Positions 8,642-19,462 are shown, numbered from the stretch's first letter. The stretch: DNA of 55,973 nt from Sphingobium sp. Ant17 (GCF_000588875.1 NZ_JEMV01000008.1:53502-109474); one strand, 5' to 3'. The notes: generated by a model from the letters alone, not told the origin. Numbers and translations are program-made.

Positions 8642-9514
8642 ATGATCCGCTTTCTTCTCACCGCCTCTGTGGCGCTTTTTGCTACCTTGTCCCTATCACC
8701 TATCGCGAGCGCCAGACCGCTTCGAAATGGCGGCAAGCTTCTGCTTACCAATGGCATCGCGTCGCTTGAAGGCGCGAGCGGGGGCGGTCTGACGCCTTGG
8801 GCCGTGATCGCGGGCAACGAAACGGACGAGGGCATCGGCCTGTCCGCCCATGGTACGATGGTCGAGGTCAAGGATTATGACTATTGGAGCGCGGGCATCG
8901 CGGTCGGCATTCGGGACCGACTGGAACTCAGCTATGCGCATCAAAATTTCAACACCAACGACATCGGCACCGTGCTCGGCTTGGGCAAGGACTATGCATT
9001 TTCGCAGGACATCATAGGGGCGAAGCTCCGGGTTGCGGGCGATCTCGTTTATGACCGGCTGCCCGCCATCGCGGTAGGGGCGCAATATAAGAAAAATGGG
9101 CAGGGCGCGATCGTCCGCGCGATTGGCGCGCAGGATGACGAAGGCGTCGATTATTACGCCTCGGTCAGCAAATTATTCCTATCGCGCTCGATCCTGCTGT
9201 CGGGCACCGCCCGATTGACCAAGGCGAATCAGATGGGTTTACTCGGCTTTGGCGGCGACAAGCAGGACAGCTACGGCCTGCAATTCGAAGGATCAGCGGC
9301 ATGGCAATTGTCGCGCCGCGTCGCGATCGGCGGCGAATTTCGCAGCAAGCCCGACAATCTGGGCATTGCGAGAGAGGATGACTGGTTCGACCTGTTTGCG
9401 GCGGTTGCGGTGCATCGCAACCTGACAGCTACGGTCGCCTATGCCGATCTCGGGTCGATCGCCACCGTCAAGGGCCAGCGCGGCGTACTCGTATCGCTTC
9501 AGGCTGCTTTCTAA
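8642..9514 (+). CDS. DUF3034 family protein, probable outer-membrane or periplasmic beta-rich protein
   Basis: This 290-residue protein begins with a signal peptide (FLLTASVALFATLSLSPIASA). It continues as alternating amphipathic strands, ending in an aromatic C-terminal residue (VLVSLQAAF) as in many outer-membrane beta-barrels. The LLLTNGIASLEGASGGGLTPWA segment after the signal matches what I recall of DUF3034. No enzymatic motif is seen. It is followed at 10 bases by the exported globin gene, so the two form a transcript facing the cupredoxin/GGDEF-EAL pair. The barrel topology is my inference from the strand pattern; the family has no established function that I know of. Confidence 0.78.
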   Translation: MIRFLLTASVALFATLSLSPIASARPLRNGGKLLLTNGIASLEGASGGGLTPWAVIAGNETDEGIGLSAHGTMVEVKDYDYWSAGIAVGIRDRLELSYAHQNFNTNDIGTVLGLGKDYAFSQDIIGAKLRVAGDLVYDRLPAIAVGAQYKKNGQGAIVRAIGAQDDEGVDYYASVSKLFLSRSILLSGTARLTKANQMGLLGFGGDKQDSYGLQFEGSAAWQLSRRVAIGGEFRSKPDNLGIAREDDWFDLFAAVAVHRNLTATVAYADLGSIATVKGQRGVLVSLQAAF

Positions 9515-9524
9515 GGACTCTATG

Positions 9525-9998
9525 ATGTCACTAATTCTCTCGCTGCTCCTGCTTCAGGCCGCCCCTCATGCCATGCCCGGCGAGGATGCAGTCGATCCCT
9601 ATGTGCCAAGCGCGGCCCATGCCGGCACAACGCCCTTTACCGGCGACGGTATGGCCCGCGCCTTTCATGGTCAGGAAGGCATTCAGCGCGTCGTCGATGG
9701 CATGGTCGTTCGCGCCTATGCCGACCCCATCATCAGCGAGATTTTTGTCGGCCACGACAAGGTGAGGCTCAGCCGGACGCTGTTCGAGCAATTCTGCTAC
9801 CTGCTGAATGCAGGCTGTTCCTATAGCGGCCGCGATATGGCGAGCGCGCACAAGGATCTGGGCGTGCAGCGGAAAGATATGAACCGCCTGGTCGAACTGC
9901 TTCAAGAGGCGATGCGCGAAGAAAAAATCGATTTCCAGGCGCAAAACCGGTTCCTGTCGAAACTCGCGCCGATGCATCATGATGTGGTGAAGCAATAA
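9525..9998 (+). CDS. Exported group 1 truncated haemoglobin
   Basis: About 157 residues: a hydrophobic N-terminus ([14 protein letters not shown]) that looks like a signal peptide, a short linker, then a 2/2 globin domain. Globin features include the [21 protein letters not shown] region and a candidate proximal His in [10 protein letters not shown]. Truncated globins bind oxygen, NO or related ligands; most are cytoplasmic, so a predicted export signal is noteworthy. The ATG at 9525 lies 7 bases after AAGGA, better spaced than the adjacent ATG at 9522. It follows the DUF3034 gene closely, indicating one transcript. The tRNA-Arg gene is directly convergent. Confidence 0.82.
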   Translation: MSLILSLLLLQAAPHAMPGEDAVDPYVPSAAHAGTTPFTGDGMARAFHGQEGIQRVVDGMVVRAYADPIISEIFVGHDKVRLSRTLFEQFCYLLNAGCSYSGRDMASAHKDLGVQRKDMNRLVELLQEAMREEKIDFQAQNRFLSKLAPMHHDVVKQ

Positions 9999-10075
9999 TG
10001 GTGCACCCAAGTGGATTCGAACCACTGGCCTTTGCCTTCGGAGGGCAACGCTCTATCCAGCTGAGCTATGGGTGC
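9999..10075 (-). tRNA. tRNA-Arg (anticodon CCG)
   Basis: Read on the minus strand, a complete cloverleaf of 77 bases including an encoded CCA is visible. The acceptor stem pairs GCACCCA with TGGGTGC. The D arm is AGCTCAGCTGGATAGAGC, and the anticodon arm is TTGCC-CTCCGAA-GGCAA with anticodon CCG. The T arm contains GGTTCGAATCC. It reads CGG codons, which are frequent in this GC-rich genome. It starts one base after the stop of the truncated globin gene on the other strand. Confidence 0.96.
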
Positions 10076-10147
10076 ATGACGCTGGTCAGAAGGGCCGCTT
10101 AGCAAAGGCCATACGCCTGCGCCAGCCTCAATTCATCTGCGCCTGTC

Positions 10148-10534
10148 TTATTTCGTAGCCTTTTCCATCGGCTGAAATTTGCCCAGACCACAGCTCGCGC
10201 CCGGTTGCAGGCCAGGCCCTGTGTTCCACAACACGGTGATGATATCGACCGAGCACAGCTGTGAGATACTGGTCCGGTACGAGAAGCGCTTTTCAAAGCC
10301 CAGGCTGGGGCAACTGTTGGGCAATATGTTGCGGTAGATTTTGCGGCCGTTCGTGACGAAGTCGATGGTGCGGTCGTCGCGGACATTGGTCGAGCGGATC
10401 AGTTGGATCGGGATGCAATTGACCGCCTCGCCCTTCGCCACATAGGGGTCAGGCTTGTCCTTGGCGATGGCCGGGGTCACGGCGGCTGTCAGGGCGAGGC
10501 CGAAGGCGAGGTGATAGGCTCGCGAAATGATCAT
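10148..10534 (-). CDS. Exported hypothetical protein (DUF6491-like)
   Basis: This 128-residue protein starts with a clear signal peptide (MIISRAYHLAFGLALTAAVTPAIAK). The mature part has five cysteines, mostly in spaced positions (NCIPIQ, NSCPSL, QLCSVD, ASCGLG), so disulfides in the periplasm are likely. The pattern IRSTNVRDDRTIDF followed by YRNILPNSCP resembles small exported proteins grouped as DUF6491, from memory. Function is unknown. It lies alone between a tRNA gene and nth, with its own upstream gap. Confidence 0.7.
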   Translation of the reverse strand: MIISRAYHLAFGLALTAAVTPAIAKDKPDPYVAKGEAVNCIPIQLIRSTNVRDDRTIDFVTNGRKIYRNILPNSCPSLGFEKRFSYRTSISQLCSVDIITVLWNTGPGLQPGASCGLGKFQPMEKATK

Positions 10535-10591
10535 GCTGTCTCTCCTTGGCTTTTGCCGAATCGACGATCTGGCAAGCGCTATCCCGTGCTT

Positions 10592-11282
10592 TTATTCGCT
10601 ACCTGCTGAACCGGGCGATAACGGCAATGCGGCAGAGGGTGCTTTTGGTGCGGGAGTCTTGGGCTTGAACCGGCACAGGTCGGCGACGATGCAGCGCCAG
10701 CATTCGGGGCGGCGCGCCTTGCACACATAGCGGCCATGCAGGATCAGCCAATGATGCGCGTCGCGCCGAAATGGTCCCGGCACGCGCTTTTCCAGTTTCA
10801 GCTCGACCGCCAGCACCGTCTTGCCGGGGGCGAGGCCAGTGCGATTGCCGACGCGGAAGATGTGCGTATCGACGGCGAAGGCTTCCTGCCCGAAAGCGGT
10901 GTTGACCACGACATTCGCGGTCTTGCGCCCGACGCCGGGGAGGGTGGTCAGCGTGTCACGATCCTGCGGCACTGTCCCGCCAAAATCGCGGACCAGTATC
11001 TCCGACAGGGCAATGACATTCTTCGCCTTGCCGTTGAACAGGCCGATCGTCTTGATATGCTGCTTGAGCGCCTCTTCGCCGAGATCGACCATTTGCTGGG
11101 GCGTTGTGACCTCGCGAAACAGGGCACGGGTGGCCTTGTTGACGCCGGCATCGGTCGCCTGCGCCGACAGCACGACCGCGACCAGCAATTGATAGTCGTT
11201 GCCATATTCCAGTTCCGTGATCGGCGCCGGATTTGCTTCGGCCAGGCGGCTGAAAAAAGTCGAATATCTGTGCCTTGTTCAT
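10592..11282 (-). pseudogene. nth: Endonuclease III gene, frameshifted near the 5' end (probable sequence error)
   Basis: The C-terminal 198 residues are a complete endonuclease III core for base-excision repair of oxidised pyrimidines. They show the helix-hairpin-helix with catalytic Lys (LPGVGRKTANVV), the catalytic Asp (AVDTHIFRV), and the 4Fe-4S motif Cys-x6-Cys-x2-Cys-x5-Cys. The natural N-terminus (MNKAQIFDFF) starts at an ATG at 11282 in another frame. The two frames join if the run of six A (plus strand, 11253-11258) is reduced to five; the join then reads FFSRLAEANPAPITELEYGNDYQLL. The corrected gene would be 229 residues, normal for the family. A real inactivation is possible but less likely. 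Confidence 0.85.
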
Positions 11283-11301
11283 GTCATGACTTTCATGGCG
11301 G

Positions 11302-12066
11302 TCAGAGGCCCAGCACGCCTTTCATGTCGTAGCGCCCGGCGGGCTGGTCGGCGAGCCATTGCGCGCCCTTGATCGCGCCGCGCGCGAAGATCGAGCGGTT
11401 TTCGGCGCGGTGGCCGATCTCGATGCGCTCGCCCTTGCTGGCGAAGATGACCTGATGGTCGCCCGCCACCGATCCGCCGCGCAAGGCGGCAAAGCCGATC
11501 GCACCTTTGGCCCGCGCACCGGTGATGCCGTCGCGGCCGCGCTCGCTATGCGCCGCCAGGTCTATCCCGCGCCCGCGCGCTGCCGCTTCGCCCAGCAGCA
11601 ATGCGGTCCCAGAAGGCGCATCGACCTTGTGCCGATGATGCATTTCGACAATTTCGATATCCCAGTCGTCGCCAAGGCCCGCAGCCGCCTGTTCCACCAA
11701 GGCGGCGAGCAGGTTGACGCCGAGCGATGTATTGCCAGTCTGAAGCACGGGAATGACCCGCGCCGCCTGATCGATCAGCGCGTGATGAACAGCCTCCAGC
11801 CCGGTCGTGCCGATCAGGATCGGCTTATGCGCGGCGATGCAGGCATCGAGATGGGCCGAGAGGGCACCGGGGACGGAGAAATCGATCAGCACGTCGCTTG
11901 CCTGTGCCAGCGCCACTATATCGGTCGTGATCGCAACGCCCGGCGCAATCTCGCCGCTATCTGTGCGGTCAGTGCCGCCTGCCAAGGTCAAGCCGGCTTC
12001 CGTCACGACTGTGGCGATTGCCTGCCCCATGCGGCCCGCGGCCCCGAAAATCCCGATGCTGATCAT
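11302..12066 (-). CDS. dapB: 4-hydroxy-tetrahydrodipicolinate reductase
   Basis: The 254-residue enzyme reduces the dihydrodipicolinate precursor in the lysine/diaminopimelate pathway. It has the N-terminal dinucleotide-binding motif GIFGAAGRMGQAI and the family signature EMHHRHKVDAPSGTAL with the catalytic His and Lys. Length is slightly short but typical for alphaproteobacteria. It lies 19 bases upstream of the nth start on the same strand, so the two may be co-transcribed. A GC-rich hairpin sits directly upstream of its start codon. Confidence 0.95.
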   Translation of the reverse strand: MISIGIFGAAGRMGQAIATVVTEAGLTLAGGTDRTDSGEIAPGVAITTDIVALAQASDVLIDFSVPGALSAHLDACIAAHKPILIGTTGLEAVHHALIDQAARVIPVLQTGNTSLGVNLLAALVEQAAAGLGDDWDIEIVEMHHRHKVDAPSGTALLLGEAAARGRGIDLAAHSERGRDGITGARAKGAIGFAALRGGSVAGDHQVIFASKGERIEIGHRAENRSIFARGAIKGAQWLADQPAGRYDMKGVLGL

Positions 12067-12071
12067 GAAGA

Positions 12072-12098
12072 CGCCGTCCCTGTTGTGCTGGGACGGCG
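12072..12098 (-). other. GC-rich stem-loop between moaB and dapB
   Basis: A perfect 9-base-pair stem (CGCCGTCCC pairing with GGGACGGCG, 9-base loop) lies between the moaB stop and the dapB start. There is no T-run after it in the direction of transcription, so it is a weak terminator at best. Because its base ends only about six bases before the dapB start codon it could also affect translation initiation of dapB. Confidence 0.4.
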
Positions 12099-12145
12099 GA
12101 TGCCAGAGCGACGCGCTTTTGTCATCCCCGCACGGAAGGGTCTTC

Positions 12146-12673
12146 TCAGCGCTCGTTGAGGCGCGGCATCAGTTCGACGAAATTGCACGGGCGAAATCGG
12201 CTGTCGAGCTGGGTGACCAATATGCCATCCCACGCATCTTTCACCGCGCCGGTGGAGCCGGGCAGGGCGAAGATATAGGTGCCGCGCGCAACGCAGGCGG
12301 TGGCGCGGGACTGGATCGTCGATGTGCCGATCTTCTGGTAGCTGAGCCAGCGGAACAGTTCGCCGAAGCCCGGAATTTCCTTATCCTGCACCTGGGCCAC
12401 CGCTTCGGGCGTGACGTCGCGCCCGGTGACGCCGGTGCCGCCCGTGGTCAGGATCACGTCGATCTCCGGGTCTTCGATCCAGGCGTGCAGCCGCGCCACG
12501 ATGGCGGACATGTCGTCGCGCTCGACATAGCGGCCAGCGAGAATATGGCCCGCGCTTTCCAGCCGTTCGACCAACGCATCGCCGGAGCGATCATCCGCCA
12601 GTCCGCGCGTGTCCGACACTGTCAGTACAGCGATCCGTACAGGCAGGAAGGTGCGGCTTTCGTCGATCGGCAT
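12146..12673 (-). CDS. moaB: Molybdenum cofactor biosynthesis protein B
   Basis: The 175-residue protein matches the MoaB/Mog fold that binds molybdopterin or adenylates it. Visible motifs are VLTVSDTRG near the N-terminus, [19 protein letters not shown] with the conserved Thr-Gly-Gly-Thr-Gly loop, and [14 protein letters not shown]. Its start codon shares one base with the stop of the lytic transglycosylase gene (TGATG), so translation is probably coupled to that unrelated gene. No other moa genes are in the window. Confidence 0.93.
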   Translation of the reverse strand: MPIDESRTFLPVRIAVLTVSDTRGLADDRSGDALVERLESAGHILAGRYVERDDMSAIVARLHAWIEDPEIDVILTTGGTGVTGRDVTPEAVAQVQDKEIPGFGELFRWLSYQKIGTSTIQSRATACVARGTYIFALPGSTGAVKDAWDGILVTQLDSRFRPCNFVELMPRLNER

Positions 12674-14460
12674 CAGTCCGAACCGCCACCCATGCTGCCG
12701 CGGCTATCGACTTTGTTCATCCGCACCAGCTTCATGCCCTTGGATGTGGGGAAGGTCGGCCACAGGCCCTGGGCCATGCCCGTCAGGCAATCTGCGCTGC
12801 CCTTGCCCTGGATCTGATACATCCAGTAATTACGCATGACGATGTTCACATAGGCGCGAGTTTCATAATAGGGCAGCGATTCCATGAAGAGCAGCGGGTC
12901 GCCCTTGTCCTTCACTTCGCTGTTCCAACGTTCGACCGGTACCGGCCCGGCATTGTATGCCGCCATTACCTTGGGCAGCAGACCGCCGGTCGCGCTCATG
13001 TCGCGCAGCGCTTCCAGATAGCGCTGGCCGAATTCCATGTTGGTCGATGGCACGAATAATTGGTCGGCTGACGCCAGCCCCATGTCGCTGCCGGTGCCGG
13101 GCCGCACCTGCATCAGGCCGCGGGCACCAGCGCTCGACACGACCTGCGAGCGGAAGCCGGATTCCTGCAGCGTGTGGGCATAGATCAACGCCGGATCGAC
13201 ACGCCAGCCGCCATCGGGCTGCCAGTTGGGAGCGGGAAAGCGGGCGAAACTTTCCGGCTGTTTGCCGGCCGGGCCGTTATGGGCGAGCCAAAGCTGGGTT
13301 TCGGGCAGGCTAAGCGCGCTGGCGAGCCGGATCAGCGCGTCATAATGACTGGTGCCACCGATTTTCGCCTGATGCCGTAGCAGTTCCTCAGCGCGGGCCG
13401 TTTCGCCGATGGCGCTGAGCGCAATAGCGGCGCGAGCATTGGGGCTGTTCTTGAGCGATTGCCACTCGGACGCGCCAAACCGGCTGGCGACGGGCGCAGC
13501 GCCGAGCGGCAGGCCCAAGGATTCGCGCGCGAGCAGGCCGTAGAAGGTCTCGTCAGACCGGCTGGCAAGCCTTAGATAATTTTGGACCTTCTCCGCTTCG
13601 CCACACACCATATAGGCGCGCGATGCCCAATAGGCACCGGCTGCCCGCATGTCGGCATTGCCCGCCAGAGCGGCGACGTTGGCGAAGGATGGGGCGGCGG
13701 CGCGGCAGTCATTCTGACGCCAGGCAGCCAGACCAGCGGTCCAATGCGCCTGTACGCTCCAATCGCCCCCAGCCCGCGCTTCCAAGGCGCGCGCGGCCAT
13801 CCGGCGGGCATTGGTATCGTCGCTTTCGATATAATAGGCCCAGGCGACCCGCTCGCGCACTTCACTCAAGCCTTCAGGGGTCAGGCCTGCTTCACCGCTC
13901 GCCAGCAGCGCTTCGGCCCCGACGGGATTGTCCGCTTTGATGTACGTCTGGATTTGCCCGGCCAGCGCTTGCGCCAGCATGTCGGCCTTGACCGCTGCAA
14001 CATATTCGCGGCGGGGGGCAGCGCCCAGCCACACCATCTTCTGTACCTGCGGCAGGGTCGGCAAAATGGTCGCGCCGCGCTTTTGCGCCAGGCGGGAAAG
14101 TTGGTCGGCCTTGGGTAGCCAGGCAGCCTTGTTTACCAGATCAAGCAGGTCGAACAGTTCGACCCTCGGCGATCCCTTGGCGAGATAGAGTTCGGAGAGG
14201 GCGAGCGGCCGCATAGCATCCTGCGCGTCCAGCGCGTCGATCATCGCCCGCGCGTCGGACCATTTCTGATCGCGCAACGCAACGAAGATGCTGCGATAGC
14301 GGGCCTTGTCGCCGTCCGACACGGCCAGCGGCGACGCACTGGCCAACGCCGCCGATGCTGGCGGCAGAGTGTCGGCCGTATCGGCTGAAGCGGAAAAGGC
14401 CGTGGCTGCGCCCATTGCGAACAGGGCAAGGCATGTCAGGCGGGTCGCGGCTCGAATCAC
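12673..14460 (-). CDS. Soluble lytic murein transglycosylase
   Basis: About 595 residues: a signal peptide ([17 protein letters not shown]), a long alpha-helical superhelical region of Slt70 type, and a C-terminal SLT catalytic domain. The catalytic Glu is in [18 protein letters not shown], followed by [16 protein letters not shown] and [12 protein letters not shown]. It should cleave peptidoglycan in the periplasm with formation of 1,6-anhydro-muropeptides. I chose the GTG at 14460 because GAGGA lies about eight bases upstream and because GTGA overlaps the stop of the upstream UDG-like gene; the signal peptide then sits correctly at the N-terminus. ATG at 14502 is an alternative. Confidence 0.9.
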   Translation of the reverse strand: MIRAATRLTCLALFAMGAATAFSASADTADTLPPASAALASASPLAVSDGDKARYRSIFVALRDQKWSDARAMIDALDAQDAMRPLALSELYLAKGSPRVELFDLLDLVNKAAWLPKADQLSRLAQKRGATILPTLPQVQKMVWLGAAPRREYVAAVKADMLAQALAGQIQTYIKADNPVGAEALLASGEAGLTPEGLSEVRERVAWAYYIESDDTNARRMAARALEARAGGDWSVQAHWTAGLAAWRQNDCRAAAPSFANVAALAGNADMRAAGAYWASRAYMVCGEAEKVQNYLRLASRSDETFYGLLARESLGLPLGAAPVASRFGASEWQSLKNSPNARAAIALSAIGETARAEELLRHQAKIGGTSHYDALIRLASALSLPETQLWLAHNGPAGKQPESFARFPAPNWQPDGGWRVDPALIYAHTLQESGFRSQVVSSAGARGLMQVRPGTGSDMGLASADQLFVPSTNMEFGQRYLEALRDMSATGGLLPKVMAAYNAGPVPVERWNSEVKDKGDPLLFMESLPYYETRAYVNIVMRNYWMYQIQGKGSADCLTGMAQGLWPTFPTSKGMKLVRMNKVDSRGSMGGGSD

Positions 14461-15172
14461 GGACGGTCTTCCTCGATCAGGCTTTGCAGGGCGCGCCAGC
14501 ATTGCGCTTTGGCCGCCGGTTGCGTGAGCAACAGGCGCGGGTGAAATGTGGCAGTAACGGGCACAGTGCCGCCATCATGGTTAAATCCGGGTAAAGCATC
14601 GGGCGCTTCACCACCGCCCGTCGGTATCAACGCACGGATCGTCCGATCCCCCAGCAAAAGCAGGCGGCGTGGCCGGGCGAGATGGACATGGGTGGCCATG
14701 CGCGTCGCGGCACTGGCAATATCGCTGGTTTCTACCATGCCGCCCGGCGGTCGAGCAAAAAACAAGGAAGCCATATAGCAATCCGCGCGGTTGAGGCCAA
14801 TCGCGCGCAACATCGAATCGAATAAGGCACCGGCACGTTCGGCCAACAGCATGCCCTGTTCGATATCGGCGGGATCGGGCATGTCGGTGACGATCATGAG
14901 CGGCGCGTCGATCGGCCCGGTCGGTAAAATCGGGCGGCCCGCCCAACGCCGCTCTGGCTGGCCGGTATCGCTTGCCAGCCAGGTCTGAAAGGCCTGCAGA
15001 TCCACAGGTTTGGCGACGGGCGGCGCGCTGGGCATATTTGTTTGCGCCGCTGATGCCGTAACGGCGACGGGACGCAGCCAGTTGACGGGCGTTTCCGCCA
15101 CCGCGCATTCCACGCCGGCTAGCCGCCACCACGCCAGATAGCGTCGGCACTCAGCACCGCTTTATCCTGCAT
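14457..15172 (-). pseudogene. Uracil-DNA-glycosylase-like gene, frameshifted near the 5' end
   Basis: The main frame gives 218 residues of the UDG superfamily, with HPRLLLTQP near the C-terminus corresponding to the conserved His loop. The family 4 Fe-S cysteines and the usual first catalytic motif are not visible, so activity is uncertain. The likely N-terminus starts at an ATG at 15172 in another frame (MQDKAVLSADA). One missing base near 15141-15145 would join it to YLAWWRLAGVECAVAETPV and give exactly 239 codons. Otherwise translation would have to begin at a GTG at 15113. The gene is the first of a chain with the lytic transglycosylase and moaB, linked by overlapping stop and start codons. 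Confidence 0.7.
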
Positions 15173-15312
15173 TAATCCCCGCATATGCTCCTAAGGGCCA
15201 GAGGTTGACGAGGGGGTCAAGGTGCTTCATCGCCTGTGATGATAGAGTGTTGGAGTAATAAGGCGATCGGATGATCGGGGTGCAGCCCGCCGGACGCCAT
15301 CATGGAGGGACT

Positions 15313-16965
15313 ATGAGCGAACGGGAATCGATGCCTTATGACATCGTCATCGTCGGCGGAGGACCGGCCGGCCTGTCTGCGGCAATCCGGCTGAAACAGC
15401 TTGCGAGCGAAGCGGGTCAGGAACTCGCGGTGTGCGTACTGGAAAAAGGCTCTGAAATCGGCGCACATATTCTGTCGGGCGCGGTGATCGATCCCAAGGC
15501 GCTCGACGAATTGCTGCCGCAATGGCGCGACATGGGCTGTTCGCTGGCCGACACGCCAGTGACCGACAACCAGCATTGGTTCCTGTCGAAAGGCGGCAAG
15601 ATGACCATGCCGCACATCATGACGCCTGGCTGGATGCACAATAAGGGCACCTACACCGGATCGCTGGGCAATCTGTGCCGCTGGCTGGCCGAACAGGCCG
15701 AGGGGCTGGGTGTCGAAATCTTCCCCGGCTTTGCCGCCGCCGAAATCCTCTATCATGAAGATGGCAGCGTGAAGGGTGTCGCCACCGGCGACATGGGCGT
15801 CGATCGCGAAGGCAAGCATAAGGGCGATTATCAGCCCGGCCTCGAACTCCACGCCAAATATACTTTCTTTGCCGAAGGCGCGCGCGGGCACCTGACCAAG
15901 ATCCTGAAGCGCCAGTTCGCGCTGGACGCGGACAGCGAGCCGCAGGTCTATGGCCTGGGCATGAAGGAATTGTGGGACATCGATCCCGCGCTGCATCAGC
16001 CGGGGTTGGTGATCCATAGCCAGGGCTGGCCGCTGACCGACGCTTATGGCGGTGGGTTCCTCTATCATCAGGCGGGTGGCCAGGTGGCGCTGGGCTTCGT
16101 CGTCGGCCTTGGCTATCGCAACCCGCACCTCTATCCGTTCGAGGAATTTCAGCGCTGGAAACAGCATCCCGACATCCGCAAATATCTCGAAGGCGGGCGG
16201 CGCGTATCCTATGGCGCGCGCGCGATTAACGAAGGCGGGTGGCAGTCGGTGCCCAAGCTGGACTTCCCCGGCGGCGCGCTGATCGGTTGTTCGGCGGGCT
16301 TCGTGAACGTGCCCCGCATTAAGGGGACGCACACCGCCATGAAGTCGGGCATGTTGGCGGCCGAAGCCGCTTTCGCCGCCGTTCAGGCGGGCCGGACGAG
16401 CGACAGCCTGGCCGACTATGACGCTGCCGTGCGGTCCAGTTGGATTGCCGATGAGTTGAAGCTGGTCAAGAATGCCGAGCCTCTGCTTGCCAAGTTCGGC
16501 GGCACGATCGGCACGTTGCTGGCGGGCATCGACATGTGGATGCGGACGCTCAAAATTGGCCTGCCCTTCACGATGAAGCACAAGCCCGACAATGAGAAGA
16601 TCTGGCACAAGGACGCCTGCGCCAAGATCGCCTATCCCAAGCCCGATGGCGTGGTCAGCTTCGATCGCCTCTCTTCGGTGTTCCTGTCGAACACCAATCA
16701 TGAGGAGGACCAGCCGGTTCATCTGCAGCTAAAGGATCCGGCGATCCCGATCAGTTATAATCTGCCGCTTTATGACGAGCCGGCGCAGCGTTATTGTCCG
16801 GCAGGCGTCTATGAAGTGGTGGGCAAGGAAGAGGGCAATCCCCGTTTCCAGATCAACGCGCAGAATTGCGTCCACTGCAAGACATGCGATATCAAGGACC
16901 CGACCCAGAATATCAATTGGGTCGTACCCGAAGGCGGCGGAGGACCGAATTATCCCAATATGTAA
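15313..16965 (+). CDS. Electron transfer flavoprotein-ubiquinone oxidoreductase
   Basis: The 550-residue protein passes electrons from reduced ETF, fed by acyl-CoA and other dehydrogenases, to ubiquinone at the membrane. It has the FAD-binding motif IVIVGGGPAGLSAAIRL at the N-terminus, the GSEIGAHILSGAV segment, and a C-terminal 4Fe-4S site with cysteines in RYCPAGVYEV and NAQNCVHCKTCDIKDP. A GGAGGGA ribosome-binding site precedes the ATG at 15313, which decides the start. It opens the long rightward gene series and probably serves the acyl-CoA dehydrogenases further right in this window, though that link is inference. Confidence 0.95.
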   Translation: MSERESMPYDIVIVGGGPAGLSAAIRLKQLASEAGQELAVCVLEKGSEIGAHILSGAVIDPKALDELLPQWRDMGCSLADTPVTDNQHWFLSKGGKMTMPHIMTPGWMHNKGTYTGSLGNLCRWLAEQAEGLGVEIFPGFAAAEILYHEDGSVKGVATGDMGVDREGKHKGDYQPGLELHAKYTFFAEGARGHLTKILKRQFALDADSEPQVYGLGMKELWDIDPALHQPGLVIHSQGWPLTDAYGGGFLYHQAGGQVALGFVVGLGYRNPHLYPFEEFQRWKQHPDIRKYLEGGRRVSYGARAINEGGWQSVPKLDFPGGALIGCSAGFVNVPRIKGTHTAMKSGMLAAEAAFAAVQAGRTSDSLADYDAAVRSSWIADELKLVKNAEPLLAKFGGTIGTLLAGIDMWMRTLKIGLPFTMKHKPDNEKIWHKDACAKIAYPKPDGVVSFDRLSSVFLSNTNHEEDQPVHLQLKDPAIPISYNLPLYDEPAQRYCPAGVYEVVGKEEGNPRFQINAQNCVHCKTCDIKDPTQNINWVVPEGGGGPNYPNM

Positions 16966-16987
16966 GCGCCTGCTCCTGTCTCTCTCG

Positions 16988-18580
16988 ATGATGATCCCGG
17001 CCACCGCCGGGGCATCGGTCGATCCGCAAAGCGCGCTGCACACCTATGCGCAGGCGCGATTGGCGGACAGTGACGGCGCACTCGCCCTGGCCGTTGCCCA
17101 TTATGGCGCAGCGTTGGCGCGTGACCCCGACAGGGTGGAAATCGCCCAGCGCGCTTATGTCCAGGCGCTGGAGAGCGGGGACAAAGCGCTGGCGCTGCAA
17201 TCAGCCGCTTTGCTGGACCAGGCGGGGCTTTTACCGCGCGATGGCACGTTGCTGCGGATTGGCGAAGCGCTGGAGCAGCGGGATTGGGCGGCTGCCACGA
17301 CGCTGACCGACCGGATGGAGCAGGAGGGTAATTTTGCCTTTCTTGGTCCCATCCTGCGGAGCTGGATTGGTGTTGGCGAAGGGCGGGCGGTGCCGCTGGC
17401 GATCGACGCGAAGGATCGCTTCGCGGCGTTGGCGCAGCGCTATGTCGATGAGCATCAGGCTTTGTTGGCGTTGAACGCAGGCGATGTCGCAGATGCTGTG
17501 GCGCCGCTGCGCCGGGCGATTGCGCTGCGGCCTGCAGATGCGGCGCTGCGCCTGTCCTTGGCGACACACTTGGCAGGACGCAAAGCCAAGGCGGAAGCCT
17601 TGCTGTTGCTGCCACCAGGCGGCGCCCATTTCACGCAAGCGCGGGCCGAAATTGCACGACGCAAGATAAAGGCTCCGCCGCTGACCCCGGCTCAGGGCTA
17701 TGCGCGGCTGCTGGCGCGGCTGGCTGTCGATATCGGATCGGACCGGGAGGGCCTTGGGCTGGCGCTTCGGCTGGCCCGGATTGCGACCTTTGCCGATCCT
17801 GGTTCGCCGGAAAATCATATCATTGCGGCCCGGCTGCTGACATCTGCTGGCTTTGCCGGAGCCGCGCTTGCGGAAACAGACAAGGTACCGCCTGCCGGAT
17901 GGTACGGCGCGCTTGCGCAGGCGGAACGGGTCGACGCGCTGGCTGTCGATGGTCAGATAGATGCGGCGCTGGCACTCGCGCGCACCATGGCCGCGCAACC
18001 CGATGCGGAGTCGGAGCGGCACGTGCGGCTGGGCCGCTTGCTTGCCCAGCACCAAGATTTCGATGGCGCGGCAGCGGCGTTTCGCGCGGCGCAGGCCCGT
18101 TTTGGCGATGCGGTGGTGCCATGGTCGCTGTTGCTGTTCGAGGGGAGCGCGCTGGAGCAGGGCGAGCGCTGGGACGAGGCGCGGGCGGTGTTGGAACGCG
18201 CCGCGGCGCTGGCCCCCAATGAGCCGGTTATCCTCAACTATCTTGGTTATGCGCAGATCGAACGGCGACAAAATGTCACGGAGGCGCTCGACTTGCTCAA
18301 GAAGGCGAGCGCGCTCAAGCCGCAAGATCCGTCCATCACCGATTCGCTTGGCTGGGCGCAGTTCGTGACCGGGAACGTCAAAGCCGCCGTTCCGGTACTG
18401 GAACGGGCCGCCGCTGGCGCACCCGCCGATACGACGATCAACGAGCATCTGGCGATGCGCTTTGGACGGCTGGTCGCCGCTATGAGGCGCGCTATGCCTG
18501 GGGCGCCGCGTCACTTTATGCCGAAGGCGACGTGGCGACGCGGATCGCCGCCAAGACCAAGGAAGGATTGAAGCCCGAAT

Positions 18581-18594
<14 letters not shown>
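16988..18594 (+). pseudogene. TPR-repeat protein gene, frameshifted near the 3' end (probable sequence error)
   Basis: The product is an Ala-rich helical repeat protein with several TPR-like units (for example ALALAVAHYGAALARDPDRVE and VILNYLGYAQIERRQNVTEA). It resembles sphingomonad TPR proteins encoded just before ispE. The frame changes character after TTINEHLA. If one G is restored at 18451-18452 the reading continues GDALWTAGRRYEARYAWGAA and ends at a TGA at 18592-18594, giving a family-like C-terminus. That stop lies inside the ispE start region, as expected for coupled genes. The ATG at 16988 is the most plausible start; it gives only a short hydrophobic N-terminus, so the true start and export are unsure. 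Confidence 0.75.

Positions 18595-19458
<864 letters not shown>

Positions 19459-19462
<4 letters not shown>

Noticed and set aside
11253..11258. Six-base homopolymer in nth considered as a programmed ribosomal frameshift
   Set aside because: The same pattern recurs in unrelated genes (btaA, luxR) without a stimulatory structure or known precedent, so a sequencing artefact is simpler.
15217..16722. A 501-codon open frame on the minus strand opposite the ETF-quinone oxidoreductase gene
   Set aside because: It is antisense to a complete, well-recognised gene, its protein shows no family features, and long antisense frames are expected at this GC content.
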